Source: Roseofilum casamattae BLCC-M143
GTDB taxonomy: Bacteria; Cyanobacteriota; Cyanobacteriia; Cyanobacteriales; Desertifilaceae
DNA: 64,000 nt
Direction of reading: 5' to 3'
Assembly: GCF_030068455.1 (NCBI RefSeq)
Contig: NZ_JAQOSQ010000007.1
Span: 124,001 to 188,000 of the forward strand
In this document: positions 8,106 to 16,913 of the stretch, in pieces
Position numbering within the stretch: position 1 is the stretch's first letter
Layout: every line of letters begins with the position of its first letter
Translations under genes and position numbers: made by a program
The notes under the pieces: generated by a model
Seen by the model: only the letters and a program-made list of their open reading frames with translations
Told to the model about the DNA's origin: nothing
Database searches by the model: none

Positions 8106-10244
8106 TTACTTATTGTCCGGTTCTGGAAGCTGGGAGCAGTTGGGATGAATTGCCCCTTGAGAGCAGAGATAAATTAACTGATTTTTATCCAGATTTTGGG
8201 TTTGACTAAAGTCCACACCGGCTAAGCCATTAGAATCACCTGTAGCAGATTCTTCTGTAACAAAATCTCCTTTCTGTGTCGGTTTGGCTTGGGGTTGAAA
8301 AACTGCCCCGGCAAAGTTTGCGCCTTCTAAGGTTGCCCCGCGCAGGTCGGCGAGGATGAGATTGGCATTGGTAAAATTAGCGTTGGCTAAGTTCGCGTTG
8401 CTGAAATTCGTACCGATTAATTTACCGTCGCTGAAATCTGCTGCTTCTAATTTGGCGTTGTTAAAATCTGCTTGGGATAAATTGGCATTTTTCCAAGTGG
8501 TTTGGTTCAGGTTAGCAAATTTGAACAGAGCATTAATTCCTTGCACTTGTCCTAAGCGAGCTTCTTGTAAATTGGCATAAGAGAAATTGCTATCGCTGAG
8601 GTCGGCTCCGGTTAAGCTGGCTGTTTCTAATAATGCAGATTGTAGGGTGGCATTGACGAGAAGCGCGCTGCTCAGGTTGGAGCCGGTGAGTTTGGCTTGA
8701 TTTAAGTTGGCTTTATTTAAAGTAGCGCGAATTAAATTAGTGCGGCGAATGGGAACGTTGGATAAGATGGCTCCGGTGAGGTCGGCTTCTTTCAGGTCGG
8801 TGCCGCTGAGGTCGGCAATGCGATCGTCAAACGTGCCCAGGCGTTGGTCGTCTCCCGCTCCATAAAACCGAGTCCATTTTAAGCTGGCTTGAGATAAGCT
8901 GGCGCCTCGGAAATTGATGCCGGAGAGGTCGGTTTTATCCATAACAGCCACAAAGGCAACGGGGGGCGCGCTTTTAGCCAGATCGGCGCGATGGAGGGAA
9001 TAACTGGAGTTCGGGTTGCGATCGATGGTGAGAATTTTGACGATCGCCTGCTGGGTGGCGCGCAGTTTCAAGCGCAGGATATTTTTCTGGGTTGAGGTAC
9101 TCCCTGGCCCTAGGGTTTCCATATCTTTGCCGAGGGCGAGATTAGCTCGATGCAAATAAGGCAGGGCGTCCGGCCCGACGCTAAATAAGGCTTGCTGAAT
9201 GCTGTCCACCAACTTCGGATCGCTTTCGTGAACTAAGAGATCGACAAGGAACTGATAGGCTCTGGGATCGTTGAGGGTTGCGATCGCCAAAACCACTTCC
9301 CGACGCTTCTGGTCGGCTTCTGCGGCTGCCGGATCGAGCTTTTCCACGAGTTCCAAGAATAGTTGGTCGTCTTGGGCATCCAGTTGCACTTCGGTGGTCT
9401 GCGACTGAATAAAGACCTGAGTTCCGACAAAAGCTGTCAGTACCGAGCCTAACCCCAACCCAACAGCACTGACGATGGTAATCCCCGGATGTTCTTGCAT
9501 CCAACCCCACAAGCTGCGCCCAGAAGCTCCGGTTTGTGGAGTCACTGCGAGAGCGCCAGGAGGTTCGTCTTGCGGGTTGGTGTAGGGGATGGGGAGGGGT
9601 TCGGAGATGGGATAGGTTCCGGCCAGGCGATCGTGAAAGGTGCGATAGTAGCGATCGAAGAGTCCGCTAAAGACTTCGACAACGAGCATTAAGCCGGATA
9701 ATCCCAACAAAATAGCGAGTTCTGGAAACGCACCGCTATAGCGCCAAATCCCGTAAGCAATACCAACGGGCAGTCCCCAGCGACCGAAGCCTTCCCGGAC
9801 GAGAGCGCGTCCGATGCCGGGAACGCCGCCACGAAAGGCAATCACGCGGACGCCCAACCATCGTTTCGGTGAGGTTTGTCCGGTGGTTCCCAAGAGGTAG
9901 AGTTGCCAGCCACCAACGGCTAGAGGAGCGACGATCGCGATCGACCAGAATAGATTAGTTAGGGGAGAAATAGGTTCTTGGCGATCGCTCTGTTGCAGGG
10001 CTAGAGTTTGGGCGATCGCCTCCCCAACTTCGGCCACCATGGGATTGGGCGGAACTGCGGTTCCATTGGGCCCTGATTTGACATACTCTCCTACGGCGTA
10101 GGGAATGGAGGCGCTGCAGGCAACCATGGAGATTTCAACGACCCACGCACCAAACCGCCGCAACGATAAGGGAGGGCGGCGGAGTTTGAGGCGTTGTTTG
10201 GGAGCTGGTGGATTGGTCGGTTGAGGGGCCGTTGAACTTGCCAT
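8106..10244 (-). CDS. RDD domain - pentapeptide repeat membrane protein
   Basis: The 712-aa protein combines three parts. Residues 30-215 form an RDD membrane domain with four hydrophobic segments; the FDRYYRTFHDRLAGT stretch is typical of its end. A further membrane helix lies near 255-275 and is followed by a helical region (about 290-395) resembling a short HEAT-like repeat (VLAIATLNDPRAYQFLVDLLVHES). Residues 430-675 are pentapeptide repeats of the A(D/N)Lxx type, which fold as a right-handed beta-helix. The C-terminus has several Cys residues (LIYLCSQGAIHPNC). The function of such fusions is unknown; the helix is probably a scaffold anchored in the membrane. The 103-residue protein gene upstream on the same strand may be cotranscribed. 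Confidence 0.82.
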   Translation of the reverse strand: MASSTAPQPTNPPAPKQRLKLRRPPLSLRRFGAWVVEISMVACSASIPYAVGEYVKSGPNGTAVPPNPMVAEVGEAIAQTLALQQSDRQEPISPLTNLFWSIAIVAPLAVGGWQLYLLGTTGQTSPKRWLGVRVIAFRGGVPGIGRALVREGFGRWGLPVGIAYGIWRYSGAFPELAILLGLSGLMLVVEVFSGLFDRYYRTFHDRLAGTYPISEPLPIPYTNPQDEPPGALAVTPQTGASGRSLWGWMQEHPGITIVSAVGLGLGSVLTAFVGTQVFIQSQTTEVQLDAQDDQLFLELVEKLDPAAAEADQKRREVVLAIATLNDPRAYQFLVDLLVHESDPKLVDSIQQALFSVGPDALPYLHRANLALGKDMETLGPGSTSTQKNILRLKLRATQQAIVKILTIDRNPNSSYSLHRADLAKSAPPVAFVAVMDKTDLSGINFRGASLSQASLKWTRFYGAGDDQRLGTFDDRIADLSGTDLKEADLTGAILSNVPIRRTNLIRATLNKANLNQAKLTGSNLSSALLVNATLQSALLETASLTGADLSDSNFSYANLQEARLGQVQGINALFKFANLNQTTWKNANLSQADFNNAKLEAADFSDGKLIGTNFSNANLANANFTNANLILADLRGATLEGANFAGAVFQPQAKPTQKGDFVTEESATGDSNGLAGVDFSQTQNLDKNQLIYLCSQGAIHPNCSQLPEPDNK

Positions 10245-10314
10245 AGGGGGTTCGCAATCTTAGGAATGGTTCGGTGCGCTTGAGCGTAGATTACCTGAAT
10301 CTGCAACCCATTGC

Positions 10315-10623
10315 CTAGTTTTTTGAGGGAGAGGACTCAATGAAGAACTTGTAACCTAAGTATAAGAGTCCTGCTAAAACCACCAAACTGATGGCAGCAC
10401 TGACCAAGCGCAAAAACAGATTCAGAAAGCTAAAGCCAACAGCAAGGGCAACGCCAACAACGGCTATTTTGCCCGCGTTAGGTAAGGTTTGATACCAATT
10501 CTGCAATCGCCCGATGAGGCTATTGACCGAGCCGATGGTTGAGTTGGCATCAGTGGGAAGGTTGAGCTGTTCTTCGAGTTCTTTGAGTCGGCGATTAAAA
10601 TCGCGGGGATTTTCAGATGTCAT
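10315..10623 (-). CDS. Small membrane protein, cyanobacterial, unknown function
   Basis: I do not recognise a named family. The protein has a polar N-terminal half with a leucine/glutamate-rich helix (RRLKELEEQLNLP) followed by two closely spaced hydrophobic segments over roughly the last 50 residues. I start at the ATG at 10623 because AGAGG lies 9 bases upstream; two earlier in-frame starts (up to 10641) overlap that ribosome site. It lies 70 bases upstream of the RDD-pentapeptide gene on the same strand, so the two may form a small membrane-protein operon. Confidence 0.65.
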   Translation of the reverse strand: MTSENPRDFNRRLKELEEQLNLPTDANSTIGSVNSLIGRLQNWYQTLPNAGKIAVVGVALAVGFSFLNLFLRLVSAAISLVVLAGLLYLGYKFFIESSPSKN

Positions 10624-10938
10624 GGCAGTCATCCTCTGCAAGGGTTACAAGGTCTCGATCGAGTTGATGGCGATCGCAACTTCTCTCATAATAAGAAGTC
10701 TTCGATTCATTTCGACGTTACCAGGATAGCGTTTCTGCAATTGGATGCGGGCCGGTTATTACGATAATTGACTGCTTTCGAGTTGTTTGTTCCACTGAGA
10801 TTCCGAGTGCAAGCCGATCCAAAGGGTATATTCACTGTTTTGTTGAGTTGGCATCCGCAATCATAGGCTCGGAGGCGCTCTTTAGGAGAAAAGATTCGTA
10901 GAAAACAATAAAGTTTTCCTCGGTAGTTTATCCCTTAT
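10624..10938. other. Spacer with a possible short reverse reading frame
   Basis: This 315-base stretch contains no called gene. On the minus strand a 31-codon frame runs from an ATG at 10854 to a TAA at 10759. Its translation begins MPTQQNSEYTLWIGLHSE, which has protein-like composition, but it has no ribosome site and I do not recognise it. It may be a gene remnant. The rest must hold the promoter for the leftward small membrane protein and the 3' untranslated region of the hydrolase. Confidence 0.3.
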
Positions 10939-12573
10939 CTACTCTGACGGAATTGTGCTCAACAATAGTTTTGAGGGATGACTAAGTCCAGAACGCAAAG
11001 AAAATGCGATCGTTTTTGCATGAATGAGATCGTTTTCTACGTAATTATGTTGGCTTCCTGGATTGAGATTATAGGCAGGGAAGCAATCGCCACTTAAACT
11101 CAAGCGCAAACAACTTTCCGGAGGCAGTTCTATGAAGGTGGCTTGTAAGGAAATTTGCACGGGGGTTCCCGAGCTATTGCAGCGTAGATAGCCTTGAGCA
11201 ATGTTGTAGACTCGACCGTCCGGTTTGACTTCCGCGAGAATGGCGCTAATATCAAAGCTTGGCGTGGAAGCAGTTAAATAGAGCTGCACGATCGCTTCTC
11301 CACAAATGGCGAGAGGTTCCCTCAGAGGTTCGCTGGTATAGGTTACGGTATCGGTGCGGCATTCCAGTAGAGAGCGATCGCAAGCACCTGTGGGACTGGA
11401 AGCATGGCCTCCGAGAGCGGGAAACGGCCGCCAAGGATCGCGAATCCAAATATCTTCCGAGTCCTGGGTTGCTGGAGTTTCTGTCAGTTTCCCATCTTCA
11501 TCGTTGAGATTGGCTAATCCAGTACTGGTGAGGTAATAGGATTTTTCGTTAGTGTCGGGCCATTTGGCATACGATCGCCATTTGTTACTTCCCATTTGAA
11601 ATAGCATGACTGGAGCGCGATCGCTCTCTTCTGTTTCTTTGCCTTTCAATTCTTTGCCTTTCAAGATGCGATCGAACCATGCAATTTGCAGTTCATCTAC
11701 CGGACTCGATGCTGTTGCGCCATAGTCCATCTCTCCTAATTTTCGCCCCCAAGGAAGATGTCCCCAAGGGCCGATAATTAACGGTTGCGGATAAATGCTG
11801 CGTTCGGCCATTTCTCGATACCAGCGTAGGGTTCCGCGCAAATAGGAATCGAACCATCCGCCGATATGCAACATGGGTAAATCCACGTCGGTTAAATCGG
11901 GAGATAATTGTTGCCAATATTCCCCAGGTTCCGGATGGTTCAACCATTCATGGTAAAACGAATCGGGGGCATATTTGCGCAAGGCTTCGTCTAAGCGACT
12001 GTCTAACCCATAAATGGGGAGATTGCGCGAGGCTTGATAGAGGATTTGGCAGGCAATGCGATCGCCGTTTAAACGAGCGGTTTCGGTTGCCAGTTGAATC
12101 GCCCATCCTAAGTTAGCCGAAAAGCAAAAGGCTCCTCCTTCATAGGCCCAATCTGCATAAAGATCCGGAGCAATACATGCCGGACAAATAGTTTTCAGTG
12201 CTTCTGGTTTTCCCGATGCCGCATAGAGTTGCGTCATGCCTTGATAGGAAAACCCATACATGCCCACTAAACCATTACTTCCAGGTAATTGAGCTGCCCA
12301 ATTGACCGTATCAATGCCATCGGTTACTTCATGGGAAAATAGGCTAAATTCCCCTTTCGATGTGCCTCGTCCGCGCACATCTTGAATAACGACAATATAA
12401 CCCCGGTTTGCATACCATTGCGGATGAGCATAAACTACGGTGGAAGCAATTTCGCGCCCGTAAGGTTGTCGCATTAACAAAACGGGATAATTTCCGTCAT
12501 CGTCGGGTTGATAAATATCGGCATCGAGGCGCGCGCCATGGCGAGTCATCATTGAGGCGGTTTGCTTTTTCAT
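10939..12573 (-). CDS. CocE/NonD-family alpha/beta hydrolase (X-Pro dipeptidyl-peptidase S15 type)
   Basis: This is a serine hydrolase with the S15 peptidase/cocaine esterase architecture. An N-terminal alpha/beta-hydrolase fold carries the nucleophile Ser in GFSYQG (near residue 106), the catalytic Asp in GGWFDS (near 240) and His in GPWGHLPWG (near 269). A C-terminal jelly-roll domain (about 340-544) follows. Members hydrolyse esters, amides or X-Pro peptides; the substrate cannot be told here. No signal peptide is visible, so it is cytoplasmic. It is transcribed divergently from an ArsR-type regulator 89 bases away, which suggests but does not prove control by that regulator. Confidence 0.85.
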   Translation of the reverse strand: MKKQTASMMTRHGARLDADIYQPDDDGNYPVLLMRQPYGREIASTVVYAHPQWYANRGYIVVIQDVRGRGTSKGEFSLFSHEVTDGIDTVNWAAQLPGSNGLVGMYGFSYQGMTQLYAASGKPEALKTICPACIAPDLYADWAYEGGAFCFSANLGWAIQLATETARLNGDRIACQILYQASRNLPIYGLDSRLDEALRKYAPDSFYHEWLNHPEPGEYWQQLSPDLTDVDLPMLHIGGWFDSYLRGTLRWYREMAERSIYPQPLIIGPWGHLPWGRKLGEMDYGATASSPVDELQIAWFDRILKGKELKGKETEESDRAPVMLFQMGSNKWRSYAKWPDTNEKSYYLTSTGLANLNDEDGKLTETPATQDSEDIWIRDPWRPFPALGGHASSPTGACDRSLLECRTDTVTYTSEPLREPLAICGEAIVQLYLTASTPSFDISAILAEVKPDGRVYNIAQGYLRCNSSGTPVQISLQATFIELPPESCLRLSLSGDCFPAYNLNPGSQHNYVENDLIHAKTIAFSLRSGLSHPSKLLLSTIPSE

Positions 12574-12638
12574 GCTCCATCATCCTATTGCTATCGAACG
12601 ATAAATTGCTACAATGGGGAAGATAACAATCGTTTGGT

Positions 12639-12652
12639 TAACTATCAAGTTA
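12639..12652. promoter_or_regulatory. Candidate operator between hydrolase and ArsR genes
   Basis: TAACT-ATCA-AGTTA forms a short perfect inverted repeat just upstream of the ArsR-type start codon, in the divergent promoter region. ArsR/SmtB repressors typically bind such imperfect palindromes over their own promoter. The half-site is only five bases, so chance is possible. Confidence 0.3.
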
Positions 12653-12662
12653 GATTAACAAC

Positions 12663-13022
12663 ATGCCATCTCCAGAGGTCCCTCAAGAAGTTGTCGAGCA
12701 AGTGGCCGAATATTTTAGCGTCCTCGCCGAACCCATGCGCCTCCGACTGTTAAATTTATTGCGCGATCGCGAACAATGCGTGCAAGAGTTAGTAGAAGCA
12801 ACGGAAACCAGCCAAGCGAATGTCTCCAAACACTTGAAACTAATGTTACAAGCAGGAATTTTGCAACGAAGGACTGAAGGAACCTCCGCTTACTATAGCG
12901 TTAAAGATGAATTAGTTTTTGAACTGTGTCATTTAGTCTGCGATCGCCTGGCCACGCGAATCGAGCAGCAAGCCCGCCAATTTCGTAATTTCAGCATGAC
13001 CGGCAAGCAGCTCGTTTCTTAG
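12663..13022 (+). CDS. ArsR/SmtB-family transcriptional regulator
   Basis: The 119-aa protein is a winged-helix repressor of the ArsR type. It has FSVLAEPMRLRLLNLL for the first helices, the recognition helix TSQANVSKHLKLMLQAGIL, and the wing RRTEGTSAYYSV. The classical metal motif ELCVCDL is replaced by EQCVQEL, leaving a single Cys there. Two more cysteines sit in the C-terminal helix (ELCHLVCDRL). This pattern could suit thiol-based sensing (persulfide or redox, as in BigR/SqrR) or a different metal site; that is inference. It is divergent from the CocE-like hydrolase, a plausible target. Confidence 0.85.
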   Translation: MPSPEVPQEVVEQVAEYFSVLAEPMRLRLLNLLRDREQCVQELVEATETSQANVSKHLKLMLQAGILQRRTEGTSAYYSVKDELVFELCHLVCDRLATRIEQQARQFRNFSMTGKQLVS

Positions 13023-13055
13023 TTTCTTAGTAGCTTAATCGTTGTCGAGCGTTAA

Positions 13056-13652
13056 TTAGAGAGCCATTTCGCTATCGTACAGTTCGCGAGTCATCGGTTG
13101 CTGCACTTCTAAACCTCCTCCTCCCAAATACTCGAGCGGCTCTCCTTCTACAGAAATCCAGACGGGAGCGCTCGGTTCGAGACTCGTTGCAGTATATAAT
13201 ACTTGTCCCAACCGTCCGGTCATGGACGCACTACCGCCTCCTTCAGTGAATTCTCGGGATAAATTGAGGTAAATGCCATCGGACTTTTGTTCCACGCTCA
13301 ATAATTGCGTTCCTGCAGGAATCGTGCTTGCGAGCTTGTCGGGTTCGGGAGATTGCAACACGGCTTGCAAGGCTAAGCTCAACAGCTCCTCCGAGGAACC
13401 GCCAGCCTTTGTTTGCACCGGAGTGGACGCCAGCTCTAGGCTATTGCCCGTATCGGAGAGCCAATAGGCTTGCAACCCTTTTTCCTCAGTTTGAGAGGGT
13501 TTGACTTGTTCTAAAATAGACGACGAAGTATTGGGAGATTGGATCGAATCGATCAGCCACCAAGCTGTTCCGCCACCGGTTCCCAGAATGAGTGCGGAAA
13601 GTCCGATAACGATACCGATATGAATACCTTGATTTTCTTTTGGGTGTTCCAT
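13056..13652 (-). CDS. GerMN-domain membrane-anchored protein
   Basis: A single N-terminal membrane helix (about 12-34) anchors a short linker and a GerMN domain (about 60-165). Key stretches are SLALQAVLQSPEPDKLASTIP, shortened here to its ends, then IYLNLSREFTEGGG and MTGRLGQVLYTA. GerMN domains are found in spore-germination proteins and in many non-sporulating bacteria, where they are envelope-associated with unknown ligand. AGGA lies 8 bases before the ATG at 13652. It follows a DUF2993 gene on the same strand after 48 bases, a likely envelope-related pair. Confidence 0.75.
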   Translation of the reverse strand: MEHPKENQGIHIGIVIGLSALILGTGGGTAWWLIDSIQSPNTSSSILEQVKPSQTEEKGLQAYWLSDTGNSLELASTPVQTKAGGSSEELLSLALQAVLQSPEPDKLASTIPAGTQLLSVEQKSDGIYLNLSREFTEGGGSASMTGRLGQVLYTATSLEPSAPVWISVEGEPLEYLGGGGLEVQQPMTRELYDSEMAL

Positions 13653-13700
13653 GATAATTGTCCTTTTTGACTTGAGATGAAATGCAGGTTTAGAATAGAT

Positions 13701-14573
13701 CTAGCTTTCCTCCTCTAGATCGGGACGATCTGAAGAGGATAAAGGTGGCTCAATTCGCACAAATCCAGCGATTTCCAATTGAGTTGGCGTAATATTTAAC
13801 TGTAAGAAGCGTAGAAGTATGGGGGTGCGATCGAGCGATCGCAAATCGACGCGCTCTCGTATAACTTCTTCAATGGGTTCGAGAGCCAGAGCGGAGACCG
13901 AGTTTCCATTGAGACTAATTTCCGGATCGACCAACGCTAAACCCCAGCCTTGAATAATCTCAATTCCGGATTCAACGACGACGGCGAGTTCAAAGGGTTC
14001 TGTCCCTTCCTCCGGCATCTGTTGTTGCAGGGTAACTCTCAAACGGACTCGGTTATCTTGAAAGTCGATATTTGGGTTTGCGAAGCGGTAGCCCTCAAAG
14101 CGTTCTGCCGCTCCTCCAGGAAGGGCATTAAATCCAAAATTGGACAGGAATTTATCGACCGCTGGCGATCGCAGCCACTGATTGATATCCTCTTGGGAAA
14201 AGACGAGGCGAACCCCACCTTGCAACGGTCGATCCAGAGCACTAAAAGGTTCCCTATCTCCTTGCCAATTCACATCCACCGCATCGGTTTCGATATCCAC
14301 AGCCGCCAGACGAAAAGTTGGGGTAATCCACAGTCCCCGTCCGGCAATTCTCACCCGTTCTGCTTGACCTTGCAGTAGGCGATGAGTGGGAGCATTATCA
14401 ACGCGAATCTTTAGGGTTTCGACGCGATCGAATGGAGATTTGAGCAGAGATTGCCCAACTTGCTCGGCAAACAGTCCAGCAGGCGAGCCAAGCAGCAGCA
14501 AGCTTGATAAGATAATGGTTAATCCTTCCATGTCCTGAATGCCAATTATTCTCTCTAGCTTAAACGATCCCAT
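13701..14573 (-). CDS. DUF2993 (LmeA-like) envelope protein
   Basis: The 290-aa protein has a hydrophobic N-terminal stretch (about 16-36) that may be a signal or anchor, followed by a DUF2993 domain with VRIAGRGLWITPTFRLAAVDI, then a region near VRLRVTLQQ and RFLQLNITPTQLEIAGFVRI at the end. DUF2993 proteins include mycobacterial LmeA, a phospholipid-binding periplasmic protein, and resemble tubular lipid-binding folds. A lipid-related role here is inference. The start is uncertain: the ATG at 14573 and one at 14531 (MEGLTIILSS) are both possible, and the second would give a more typical signal peptide. Confidence 0.7.
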   Translation of the reverse strand: MGSFKLERIIGIQDMEGLTIILSSLLLLGSPAGLFAEQVGQSLLKSPFDRVETLKIRVDNAPTHRLLQGQAERVRIAGRGLWITPTFRLAAVDIETDAVDVNWQGDREPFSALDRPLQGGVRLVFSQEDINQWLRSPAVDKFLSNFGFNALPGGAAERFEGYRFANPNIDFQDNRVRLRVTLQQQMPEEGTEPFELAVVVESGIEIIQGWGLALVDPEISLNGNSVSALALEPIEEVIRERVDLRSLDRTPILLRFLQLNITPTQLEIAGFVRIEPPLSSSDRPDLEEES

Positions 14574-14636
14574 CCCTGCTTAAGTTCTAGGGATCGGTTG
14601 GGCTGAAATTTTTAAGCTTCTCTTAAACATTGCCGA

Positions 14637-16913
14637 CTATTCACTACCGGCAATTGACTGTACCTCTTTTTCATCGCCCTCAATACAGGGTTCGAGAATT
14701 TCCAAGATTTTATCTAAGCGATAATTCACGGCCAATTCCGAGAAGGTGCGGCTAATTTCTCCATGGCGATCGGTTAAATCTTCTAATAGTTCTACGACTT
14801 GTTCGTCGTCAGCTTGGCAACAAGCATCGTACAGGCTATTCAACCAAGATTGAGGCAACTCGCATAATTCCTGTTGTATGGTTTCTACGCTAACTATCGA
14901 GTACGTTGAAGAACTGGACAAATCTGAGTTGTGCTCTCGATCGCGATCTGATAATTCAAAGGGTTGGTAGATGGGTTGGAAGGGAACGGTTACGGTGATG
15001 GTTGTACCTAGATTCACTTGACTTTCCACACTAATCTTGCCGCCCATGCGCTGCACTAAGGTTTGGCAAATGGGCAACCCCAAACCCATTCCTGACTGGA
15101 ACCCCTTACTCTGAGCTTGTCGAGTAAAGGGTTGAAATAGAGAGGTGAGTTCCGATGTTTCAATTCCACATCCGGTATCTTCCACGGTTATGGTTAACCA
15201 GTTTAAATCGTCGCGATCGCCAGTGTTGGAATTCAACGATTCTTCTAAAGACGGTAAGGAAGGGAGAGCATCTCCTTGGCGATCGTTGCCGAAACACGTA
15301 ATAGCAATTCCACCTTTCTCAGTAAAGTTAATACTATTTTCGAGTAAATGTCTCAAAATTCTCGAGAGAAAGTCGCTATCAATCTGTAAGCTTCTGGGAA
15401 TGCTATTATCGATCTCGTAGCGGAATTGCAATCCCTTCTGCCTCAACATGGGGGCGATCGCTGATTGTAATTTTTCTAAAAAATCCACAATATCGATGGT
15501 TGTCAATACTCGCGCTTGAGTGTCTTCCCCCATTTTCGACAAGTCAATTACGTCATTAATTAAAAACAATAATTCATTCCCACTTTTCGATATGGATTGA
15601 ATCACGGACTTATGCTTGTCTGACATCTTGGAATCTTCGTACAGAACCTGACTAAAACCCAAAATGCAATTGAGAGGAGTGCGCAACTCATGGCTCATTT
15701 GCGAAATAAAATCACTTTTGACTCGGTTCGCAATTTGACTGTCGCGAATTTTTACCTCTAACTGTTGATTGGTTATTTCCAGTTCGTGGAACGATTGATT
15801 GAGCTTGTCTACCATGACATTAAACGTAATCGCCAATTTTCCCATCTCATCTTCACCGAGTACGGGAACGCGCCAATGCAAGTCGCCCTTCGCAATTTTT
15901 CGTGCTGCTTCGGAAACTTCTAAGACAGGCTTGACAATTTGTCGCGAGACAAAATAGATAAGTGTCCACACAATCCCCAGAAAAAAAAGCCCAATAATTA
16001 GAATATTTTGAGCGAGTTTTTCAGCAAGATAAAAACCTTCTTCTTGACTGATTTCAGCAATCAGTGCCATATTTTTGTCTTCCAACCATCGATAGAGTCC
16101 CAATACGGGAATATTCGAGTGGTTGACGTAAAGATCCAAACCATTTTTTCCTTGCAAGGCTGAATCAATGGCGAGGCTATTGAGCTGTAAATCGTTAACT
16201 CGGTTGTGAATGCTGCTGGAGTTAATAAATTCGTTTTCACTGCCAATCCGACCGATTAAATAAGTATGCACGCCCTGGTTCGTGCGGTTTGGCTTTTGAA
16301 TGAAGCGATCGATTTCGGCTAAGTCAAGTTCGATGGAGATATAACCAATTCGCCGATCGTCATTGCCATACATTGGCGTAACAAATGTGATGGCTTTGCG
16401 ATTGGTAATAACTGAATTATAGAAGATCGGGTTAATTGGAGCCTTTAGGTCAGTGACATAAGTAGTTAAATGACCTAGAGGTTGATAGGTTTTCTCTAAT
16501 AAGGTGTCAGTCGAAACCAAGACAATTCCTTGGCTGCTGACAATTGACATAATTTTAATGTTTGATTTTACCTGGGCAATCTCGAACAATATTTCTTTCA
16601 GATTTAAATAAACGCGATCGCGATCGTCATCGGGTTGCAATAACTTCTCAGTTTTGGATTTAAGGTCGGGCAGTTGCGAGAGGAGCAAGGCATCTTGGCG
16701 TTGCAAGGTGAACCACTGATCGACTTCATGTTGTGTCAGAGAGGTGGCCAGTTGCAAGCGATCGATCAAGGATTGCTTGAGAGACGATCTCGCCAAGGTA
16801 TAAGCAGTCCCCGCGACTAATACCACGATCGCTAGGGAAACAGCAGAATAACAAATCGCTAGCTTTCTCAGGAGACTAGTCTTAAAGAATCCAATCATAT
16901 TGAATCGTTTCAC
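14637..16913 (-). CDS. Membrane sensor histidine kinase (Cache-HAMP-HisKA-HATPase)
   Basis: Domains in order are: membrane helix about 15-37, an extracytoplasmic Cache-like sensor (40-295), membrane helix about 298-320, HAMP (320-375), a short coiled coil, HisKA with MSHELRTPLNCILGFSQ (acceptor His near 407), and HATPase with N, G1 (VEDTGCGIE), F and G2 (GMGLGLPICQTL) boxes. The last 70 residues form an acidic helical tail of a kind often seen at the end of cyanobacterial kinases. No receiver is attached. The GTG at 16913 directly follows the TAA of the SelO gene, which suggests coupling; an ATG at 16898 is an alternative start. Confidence 0.87.
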   Translation of the reverse strand: MKRFNMIGFFKTSLLRKLAICYSAVSLAIVVLVAGTAYTLARSSLKQSLIDRLQLATSLTQHEVDQWFTLQRQDALLLSQLPDLKSKTEKLLQPDDDRDRVYLNLKEILFEIAQVKSNIKIMSIVSSQGIVLVSTDTLLEKTYQPLGHLTTYVTDLKAPINPIFYNSVITNRKAITFVTPMYGNDDRRIGYISIELDLAEIDRFIQKPNRTNQGVHTYLIGRIGSENEFINSSSIHNRVNDLQLNSLAIDSALQGKNGLDLYVNHSNIPVLGLYRWLEDKNMALIAEISQEEGFYLAEKLAQNILIIGLFFLGIVWTLIYFVSRQIVKPVLEVSEAARKIAKGDLHWRVPVLGEDEMGKLAITFNVMVDKLNQSFHELEITNQQLEVKIRDSQIANRVKSDFISQMSHELRTPLNCILGFSQVLYEDSKMSDKHKSVIQSISKSGNELLFLINDVIDLSKMGEDTQARVLTTIDIVDFLEKLQSAIAPMLRQKGLQFRYEIDNSIPRSLQIDSDFLSRILRHLLENSINFTEKGGIAITCFGNDRQGDALPSLPSLEESLNSNTGDRDDLNWLTITVEDTGCGIETSELTSLFQPFTRQAQSKGFQSGMGLGLPICQTLVQRMGGKISVESQVNLGTTITVTVPFQPIYQPFELSDRDREHNSDLSSSSTYSIVSVETIQQELCELPQSWLNSLYDACCQADDEQVVELLEDLTDRHGEISRTFSELAVNYRLDKILEILEPCIEGDEKEVQSIAGSE

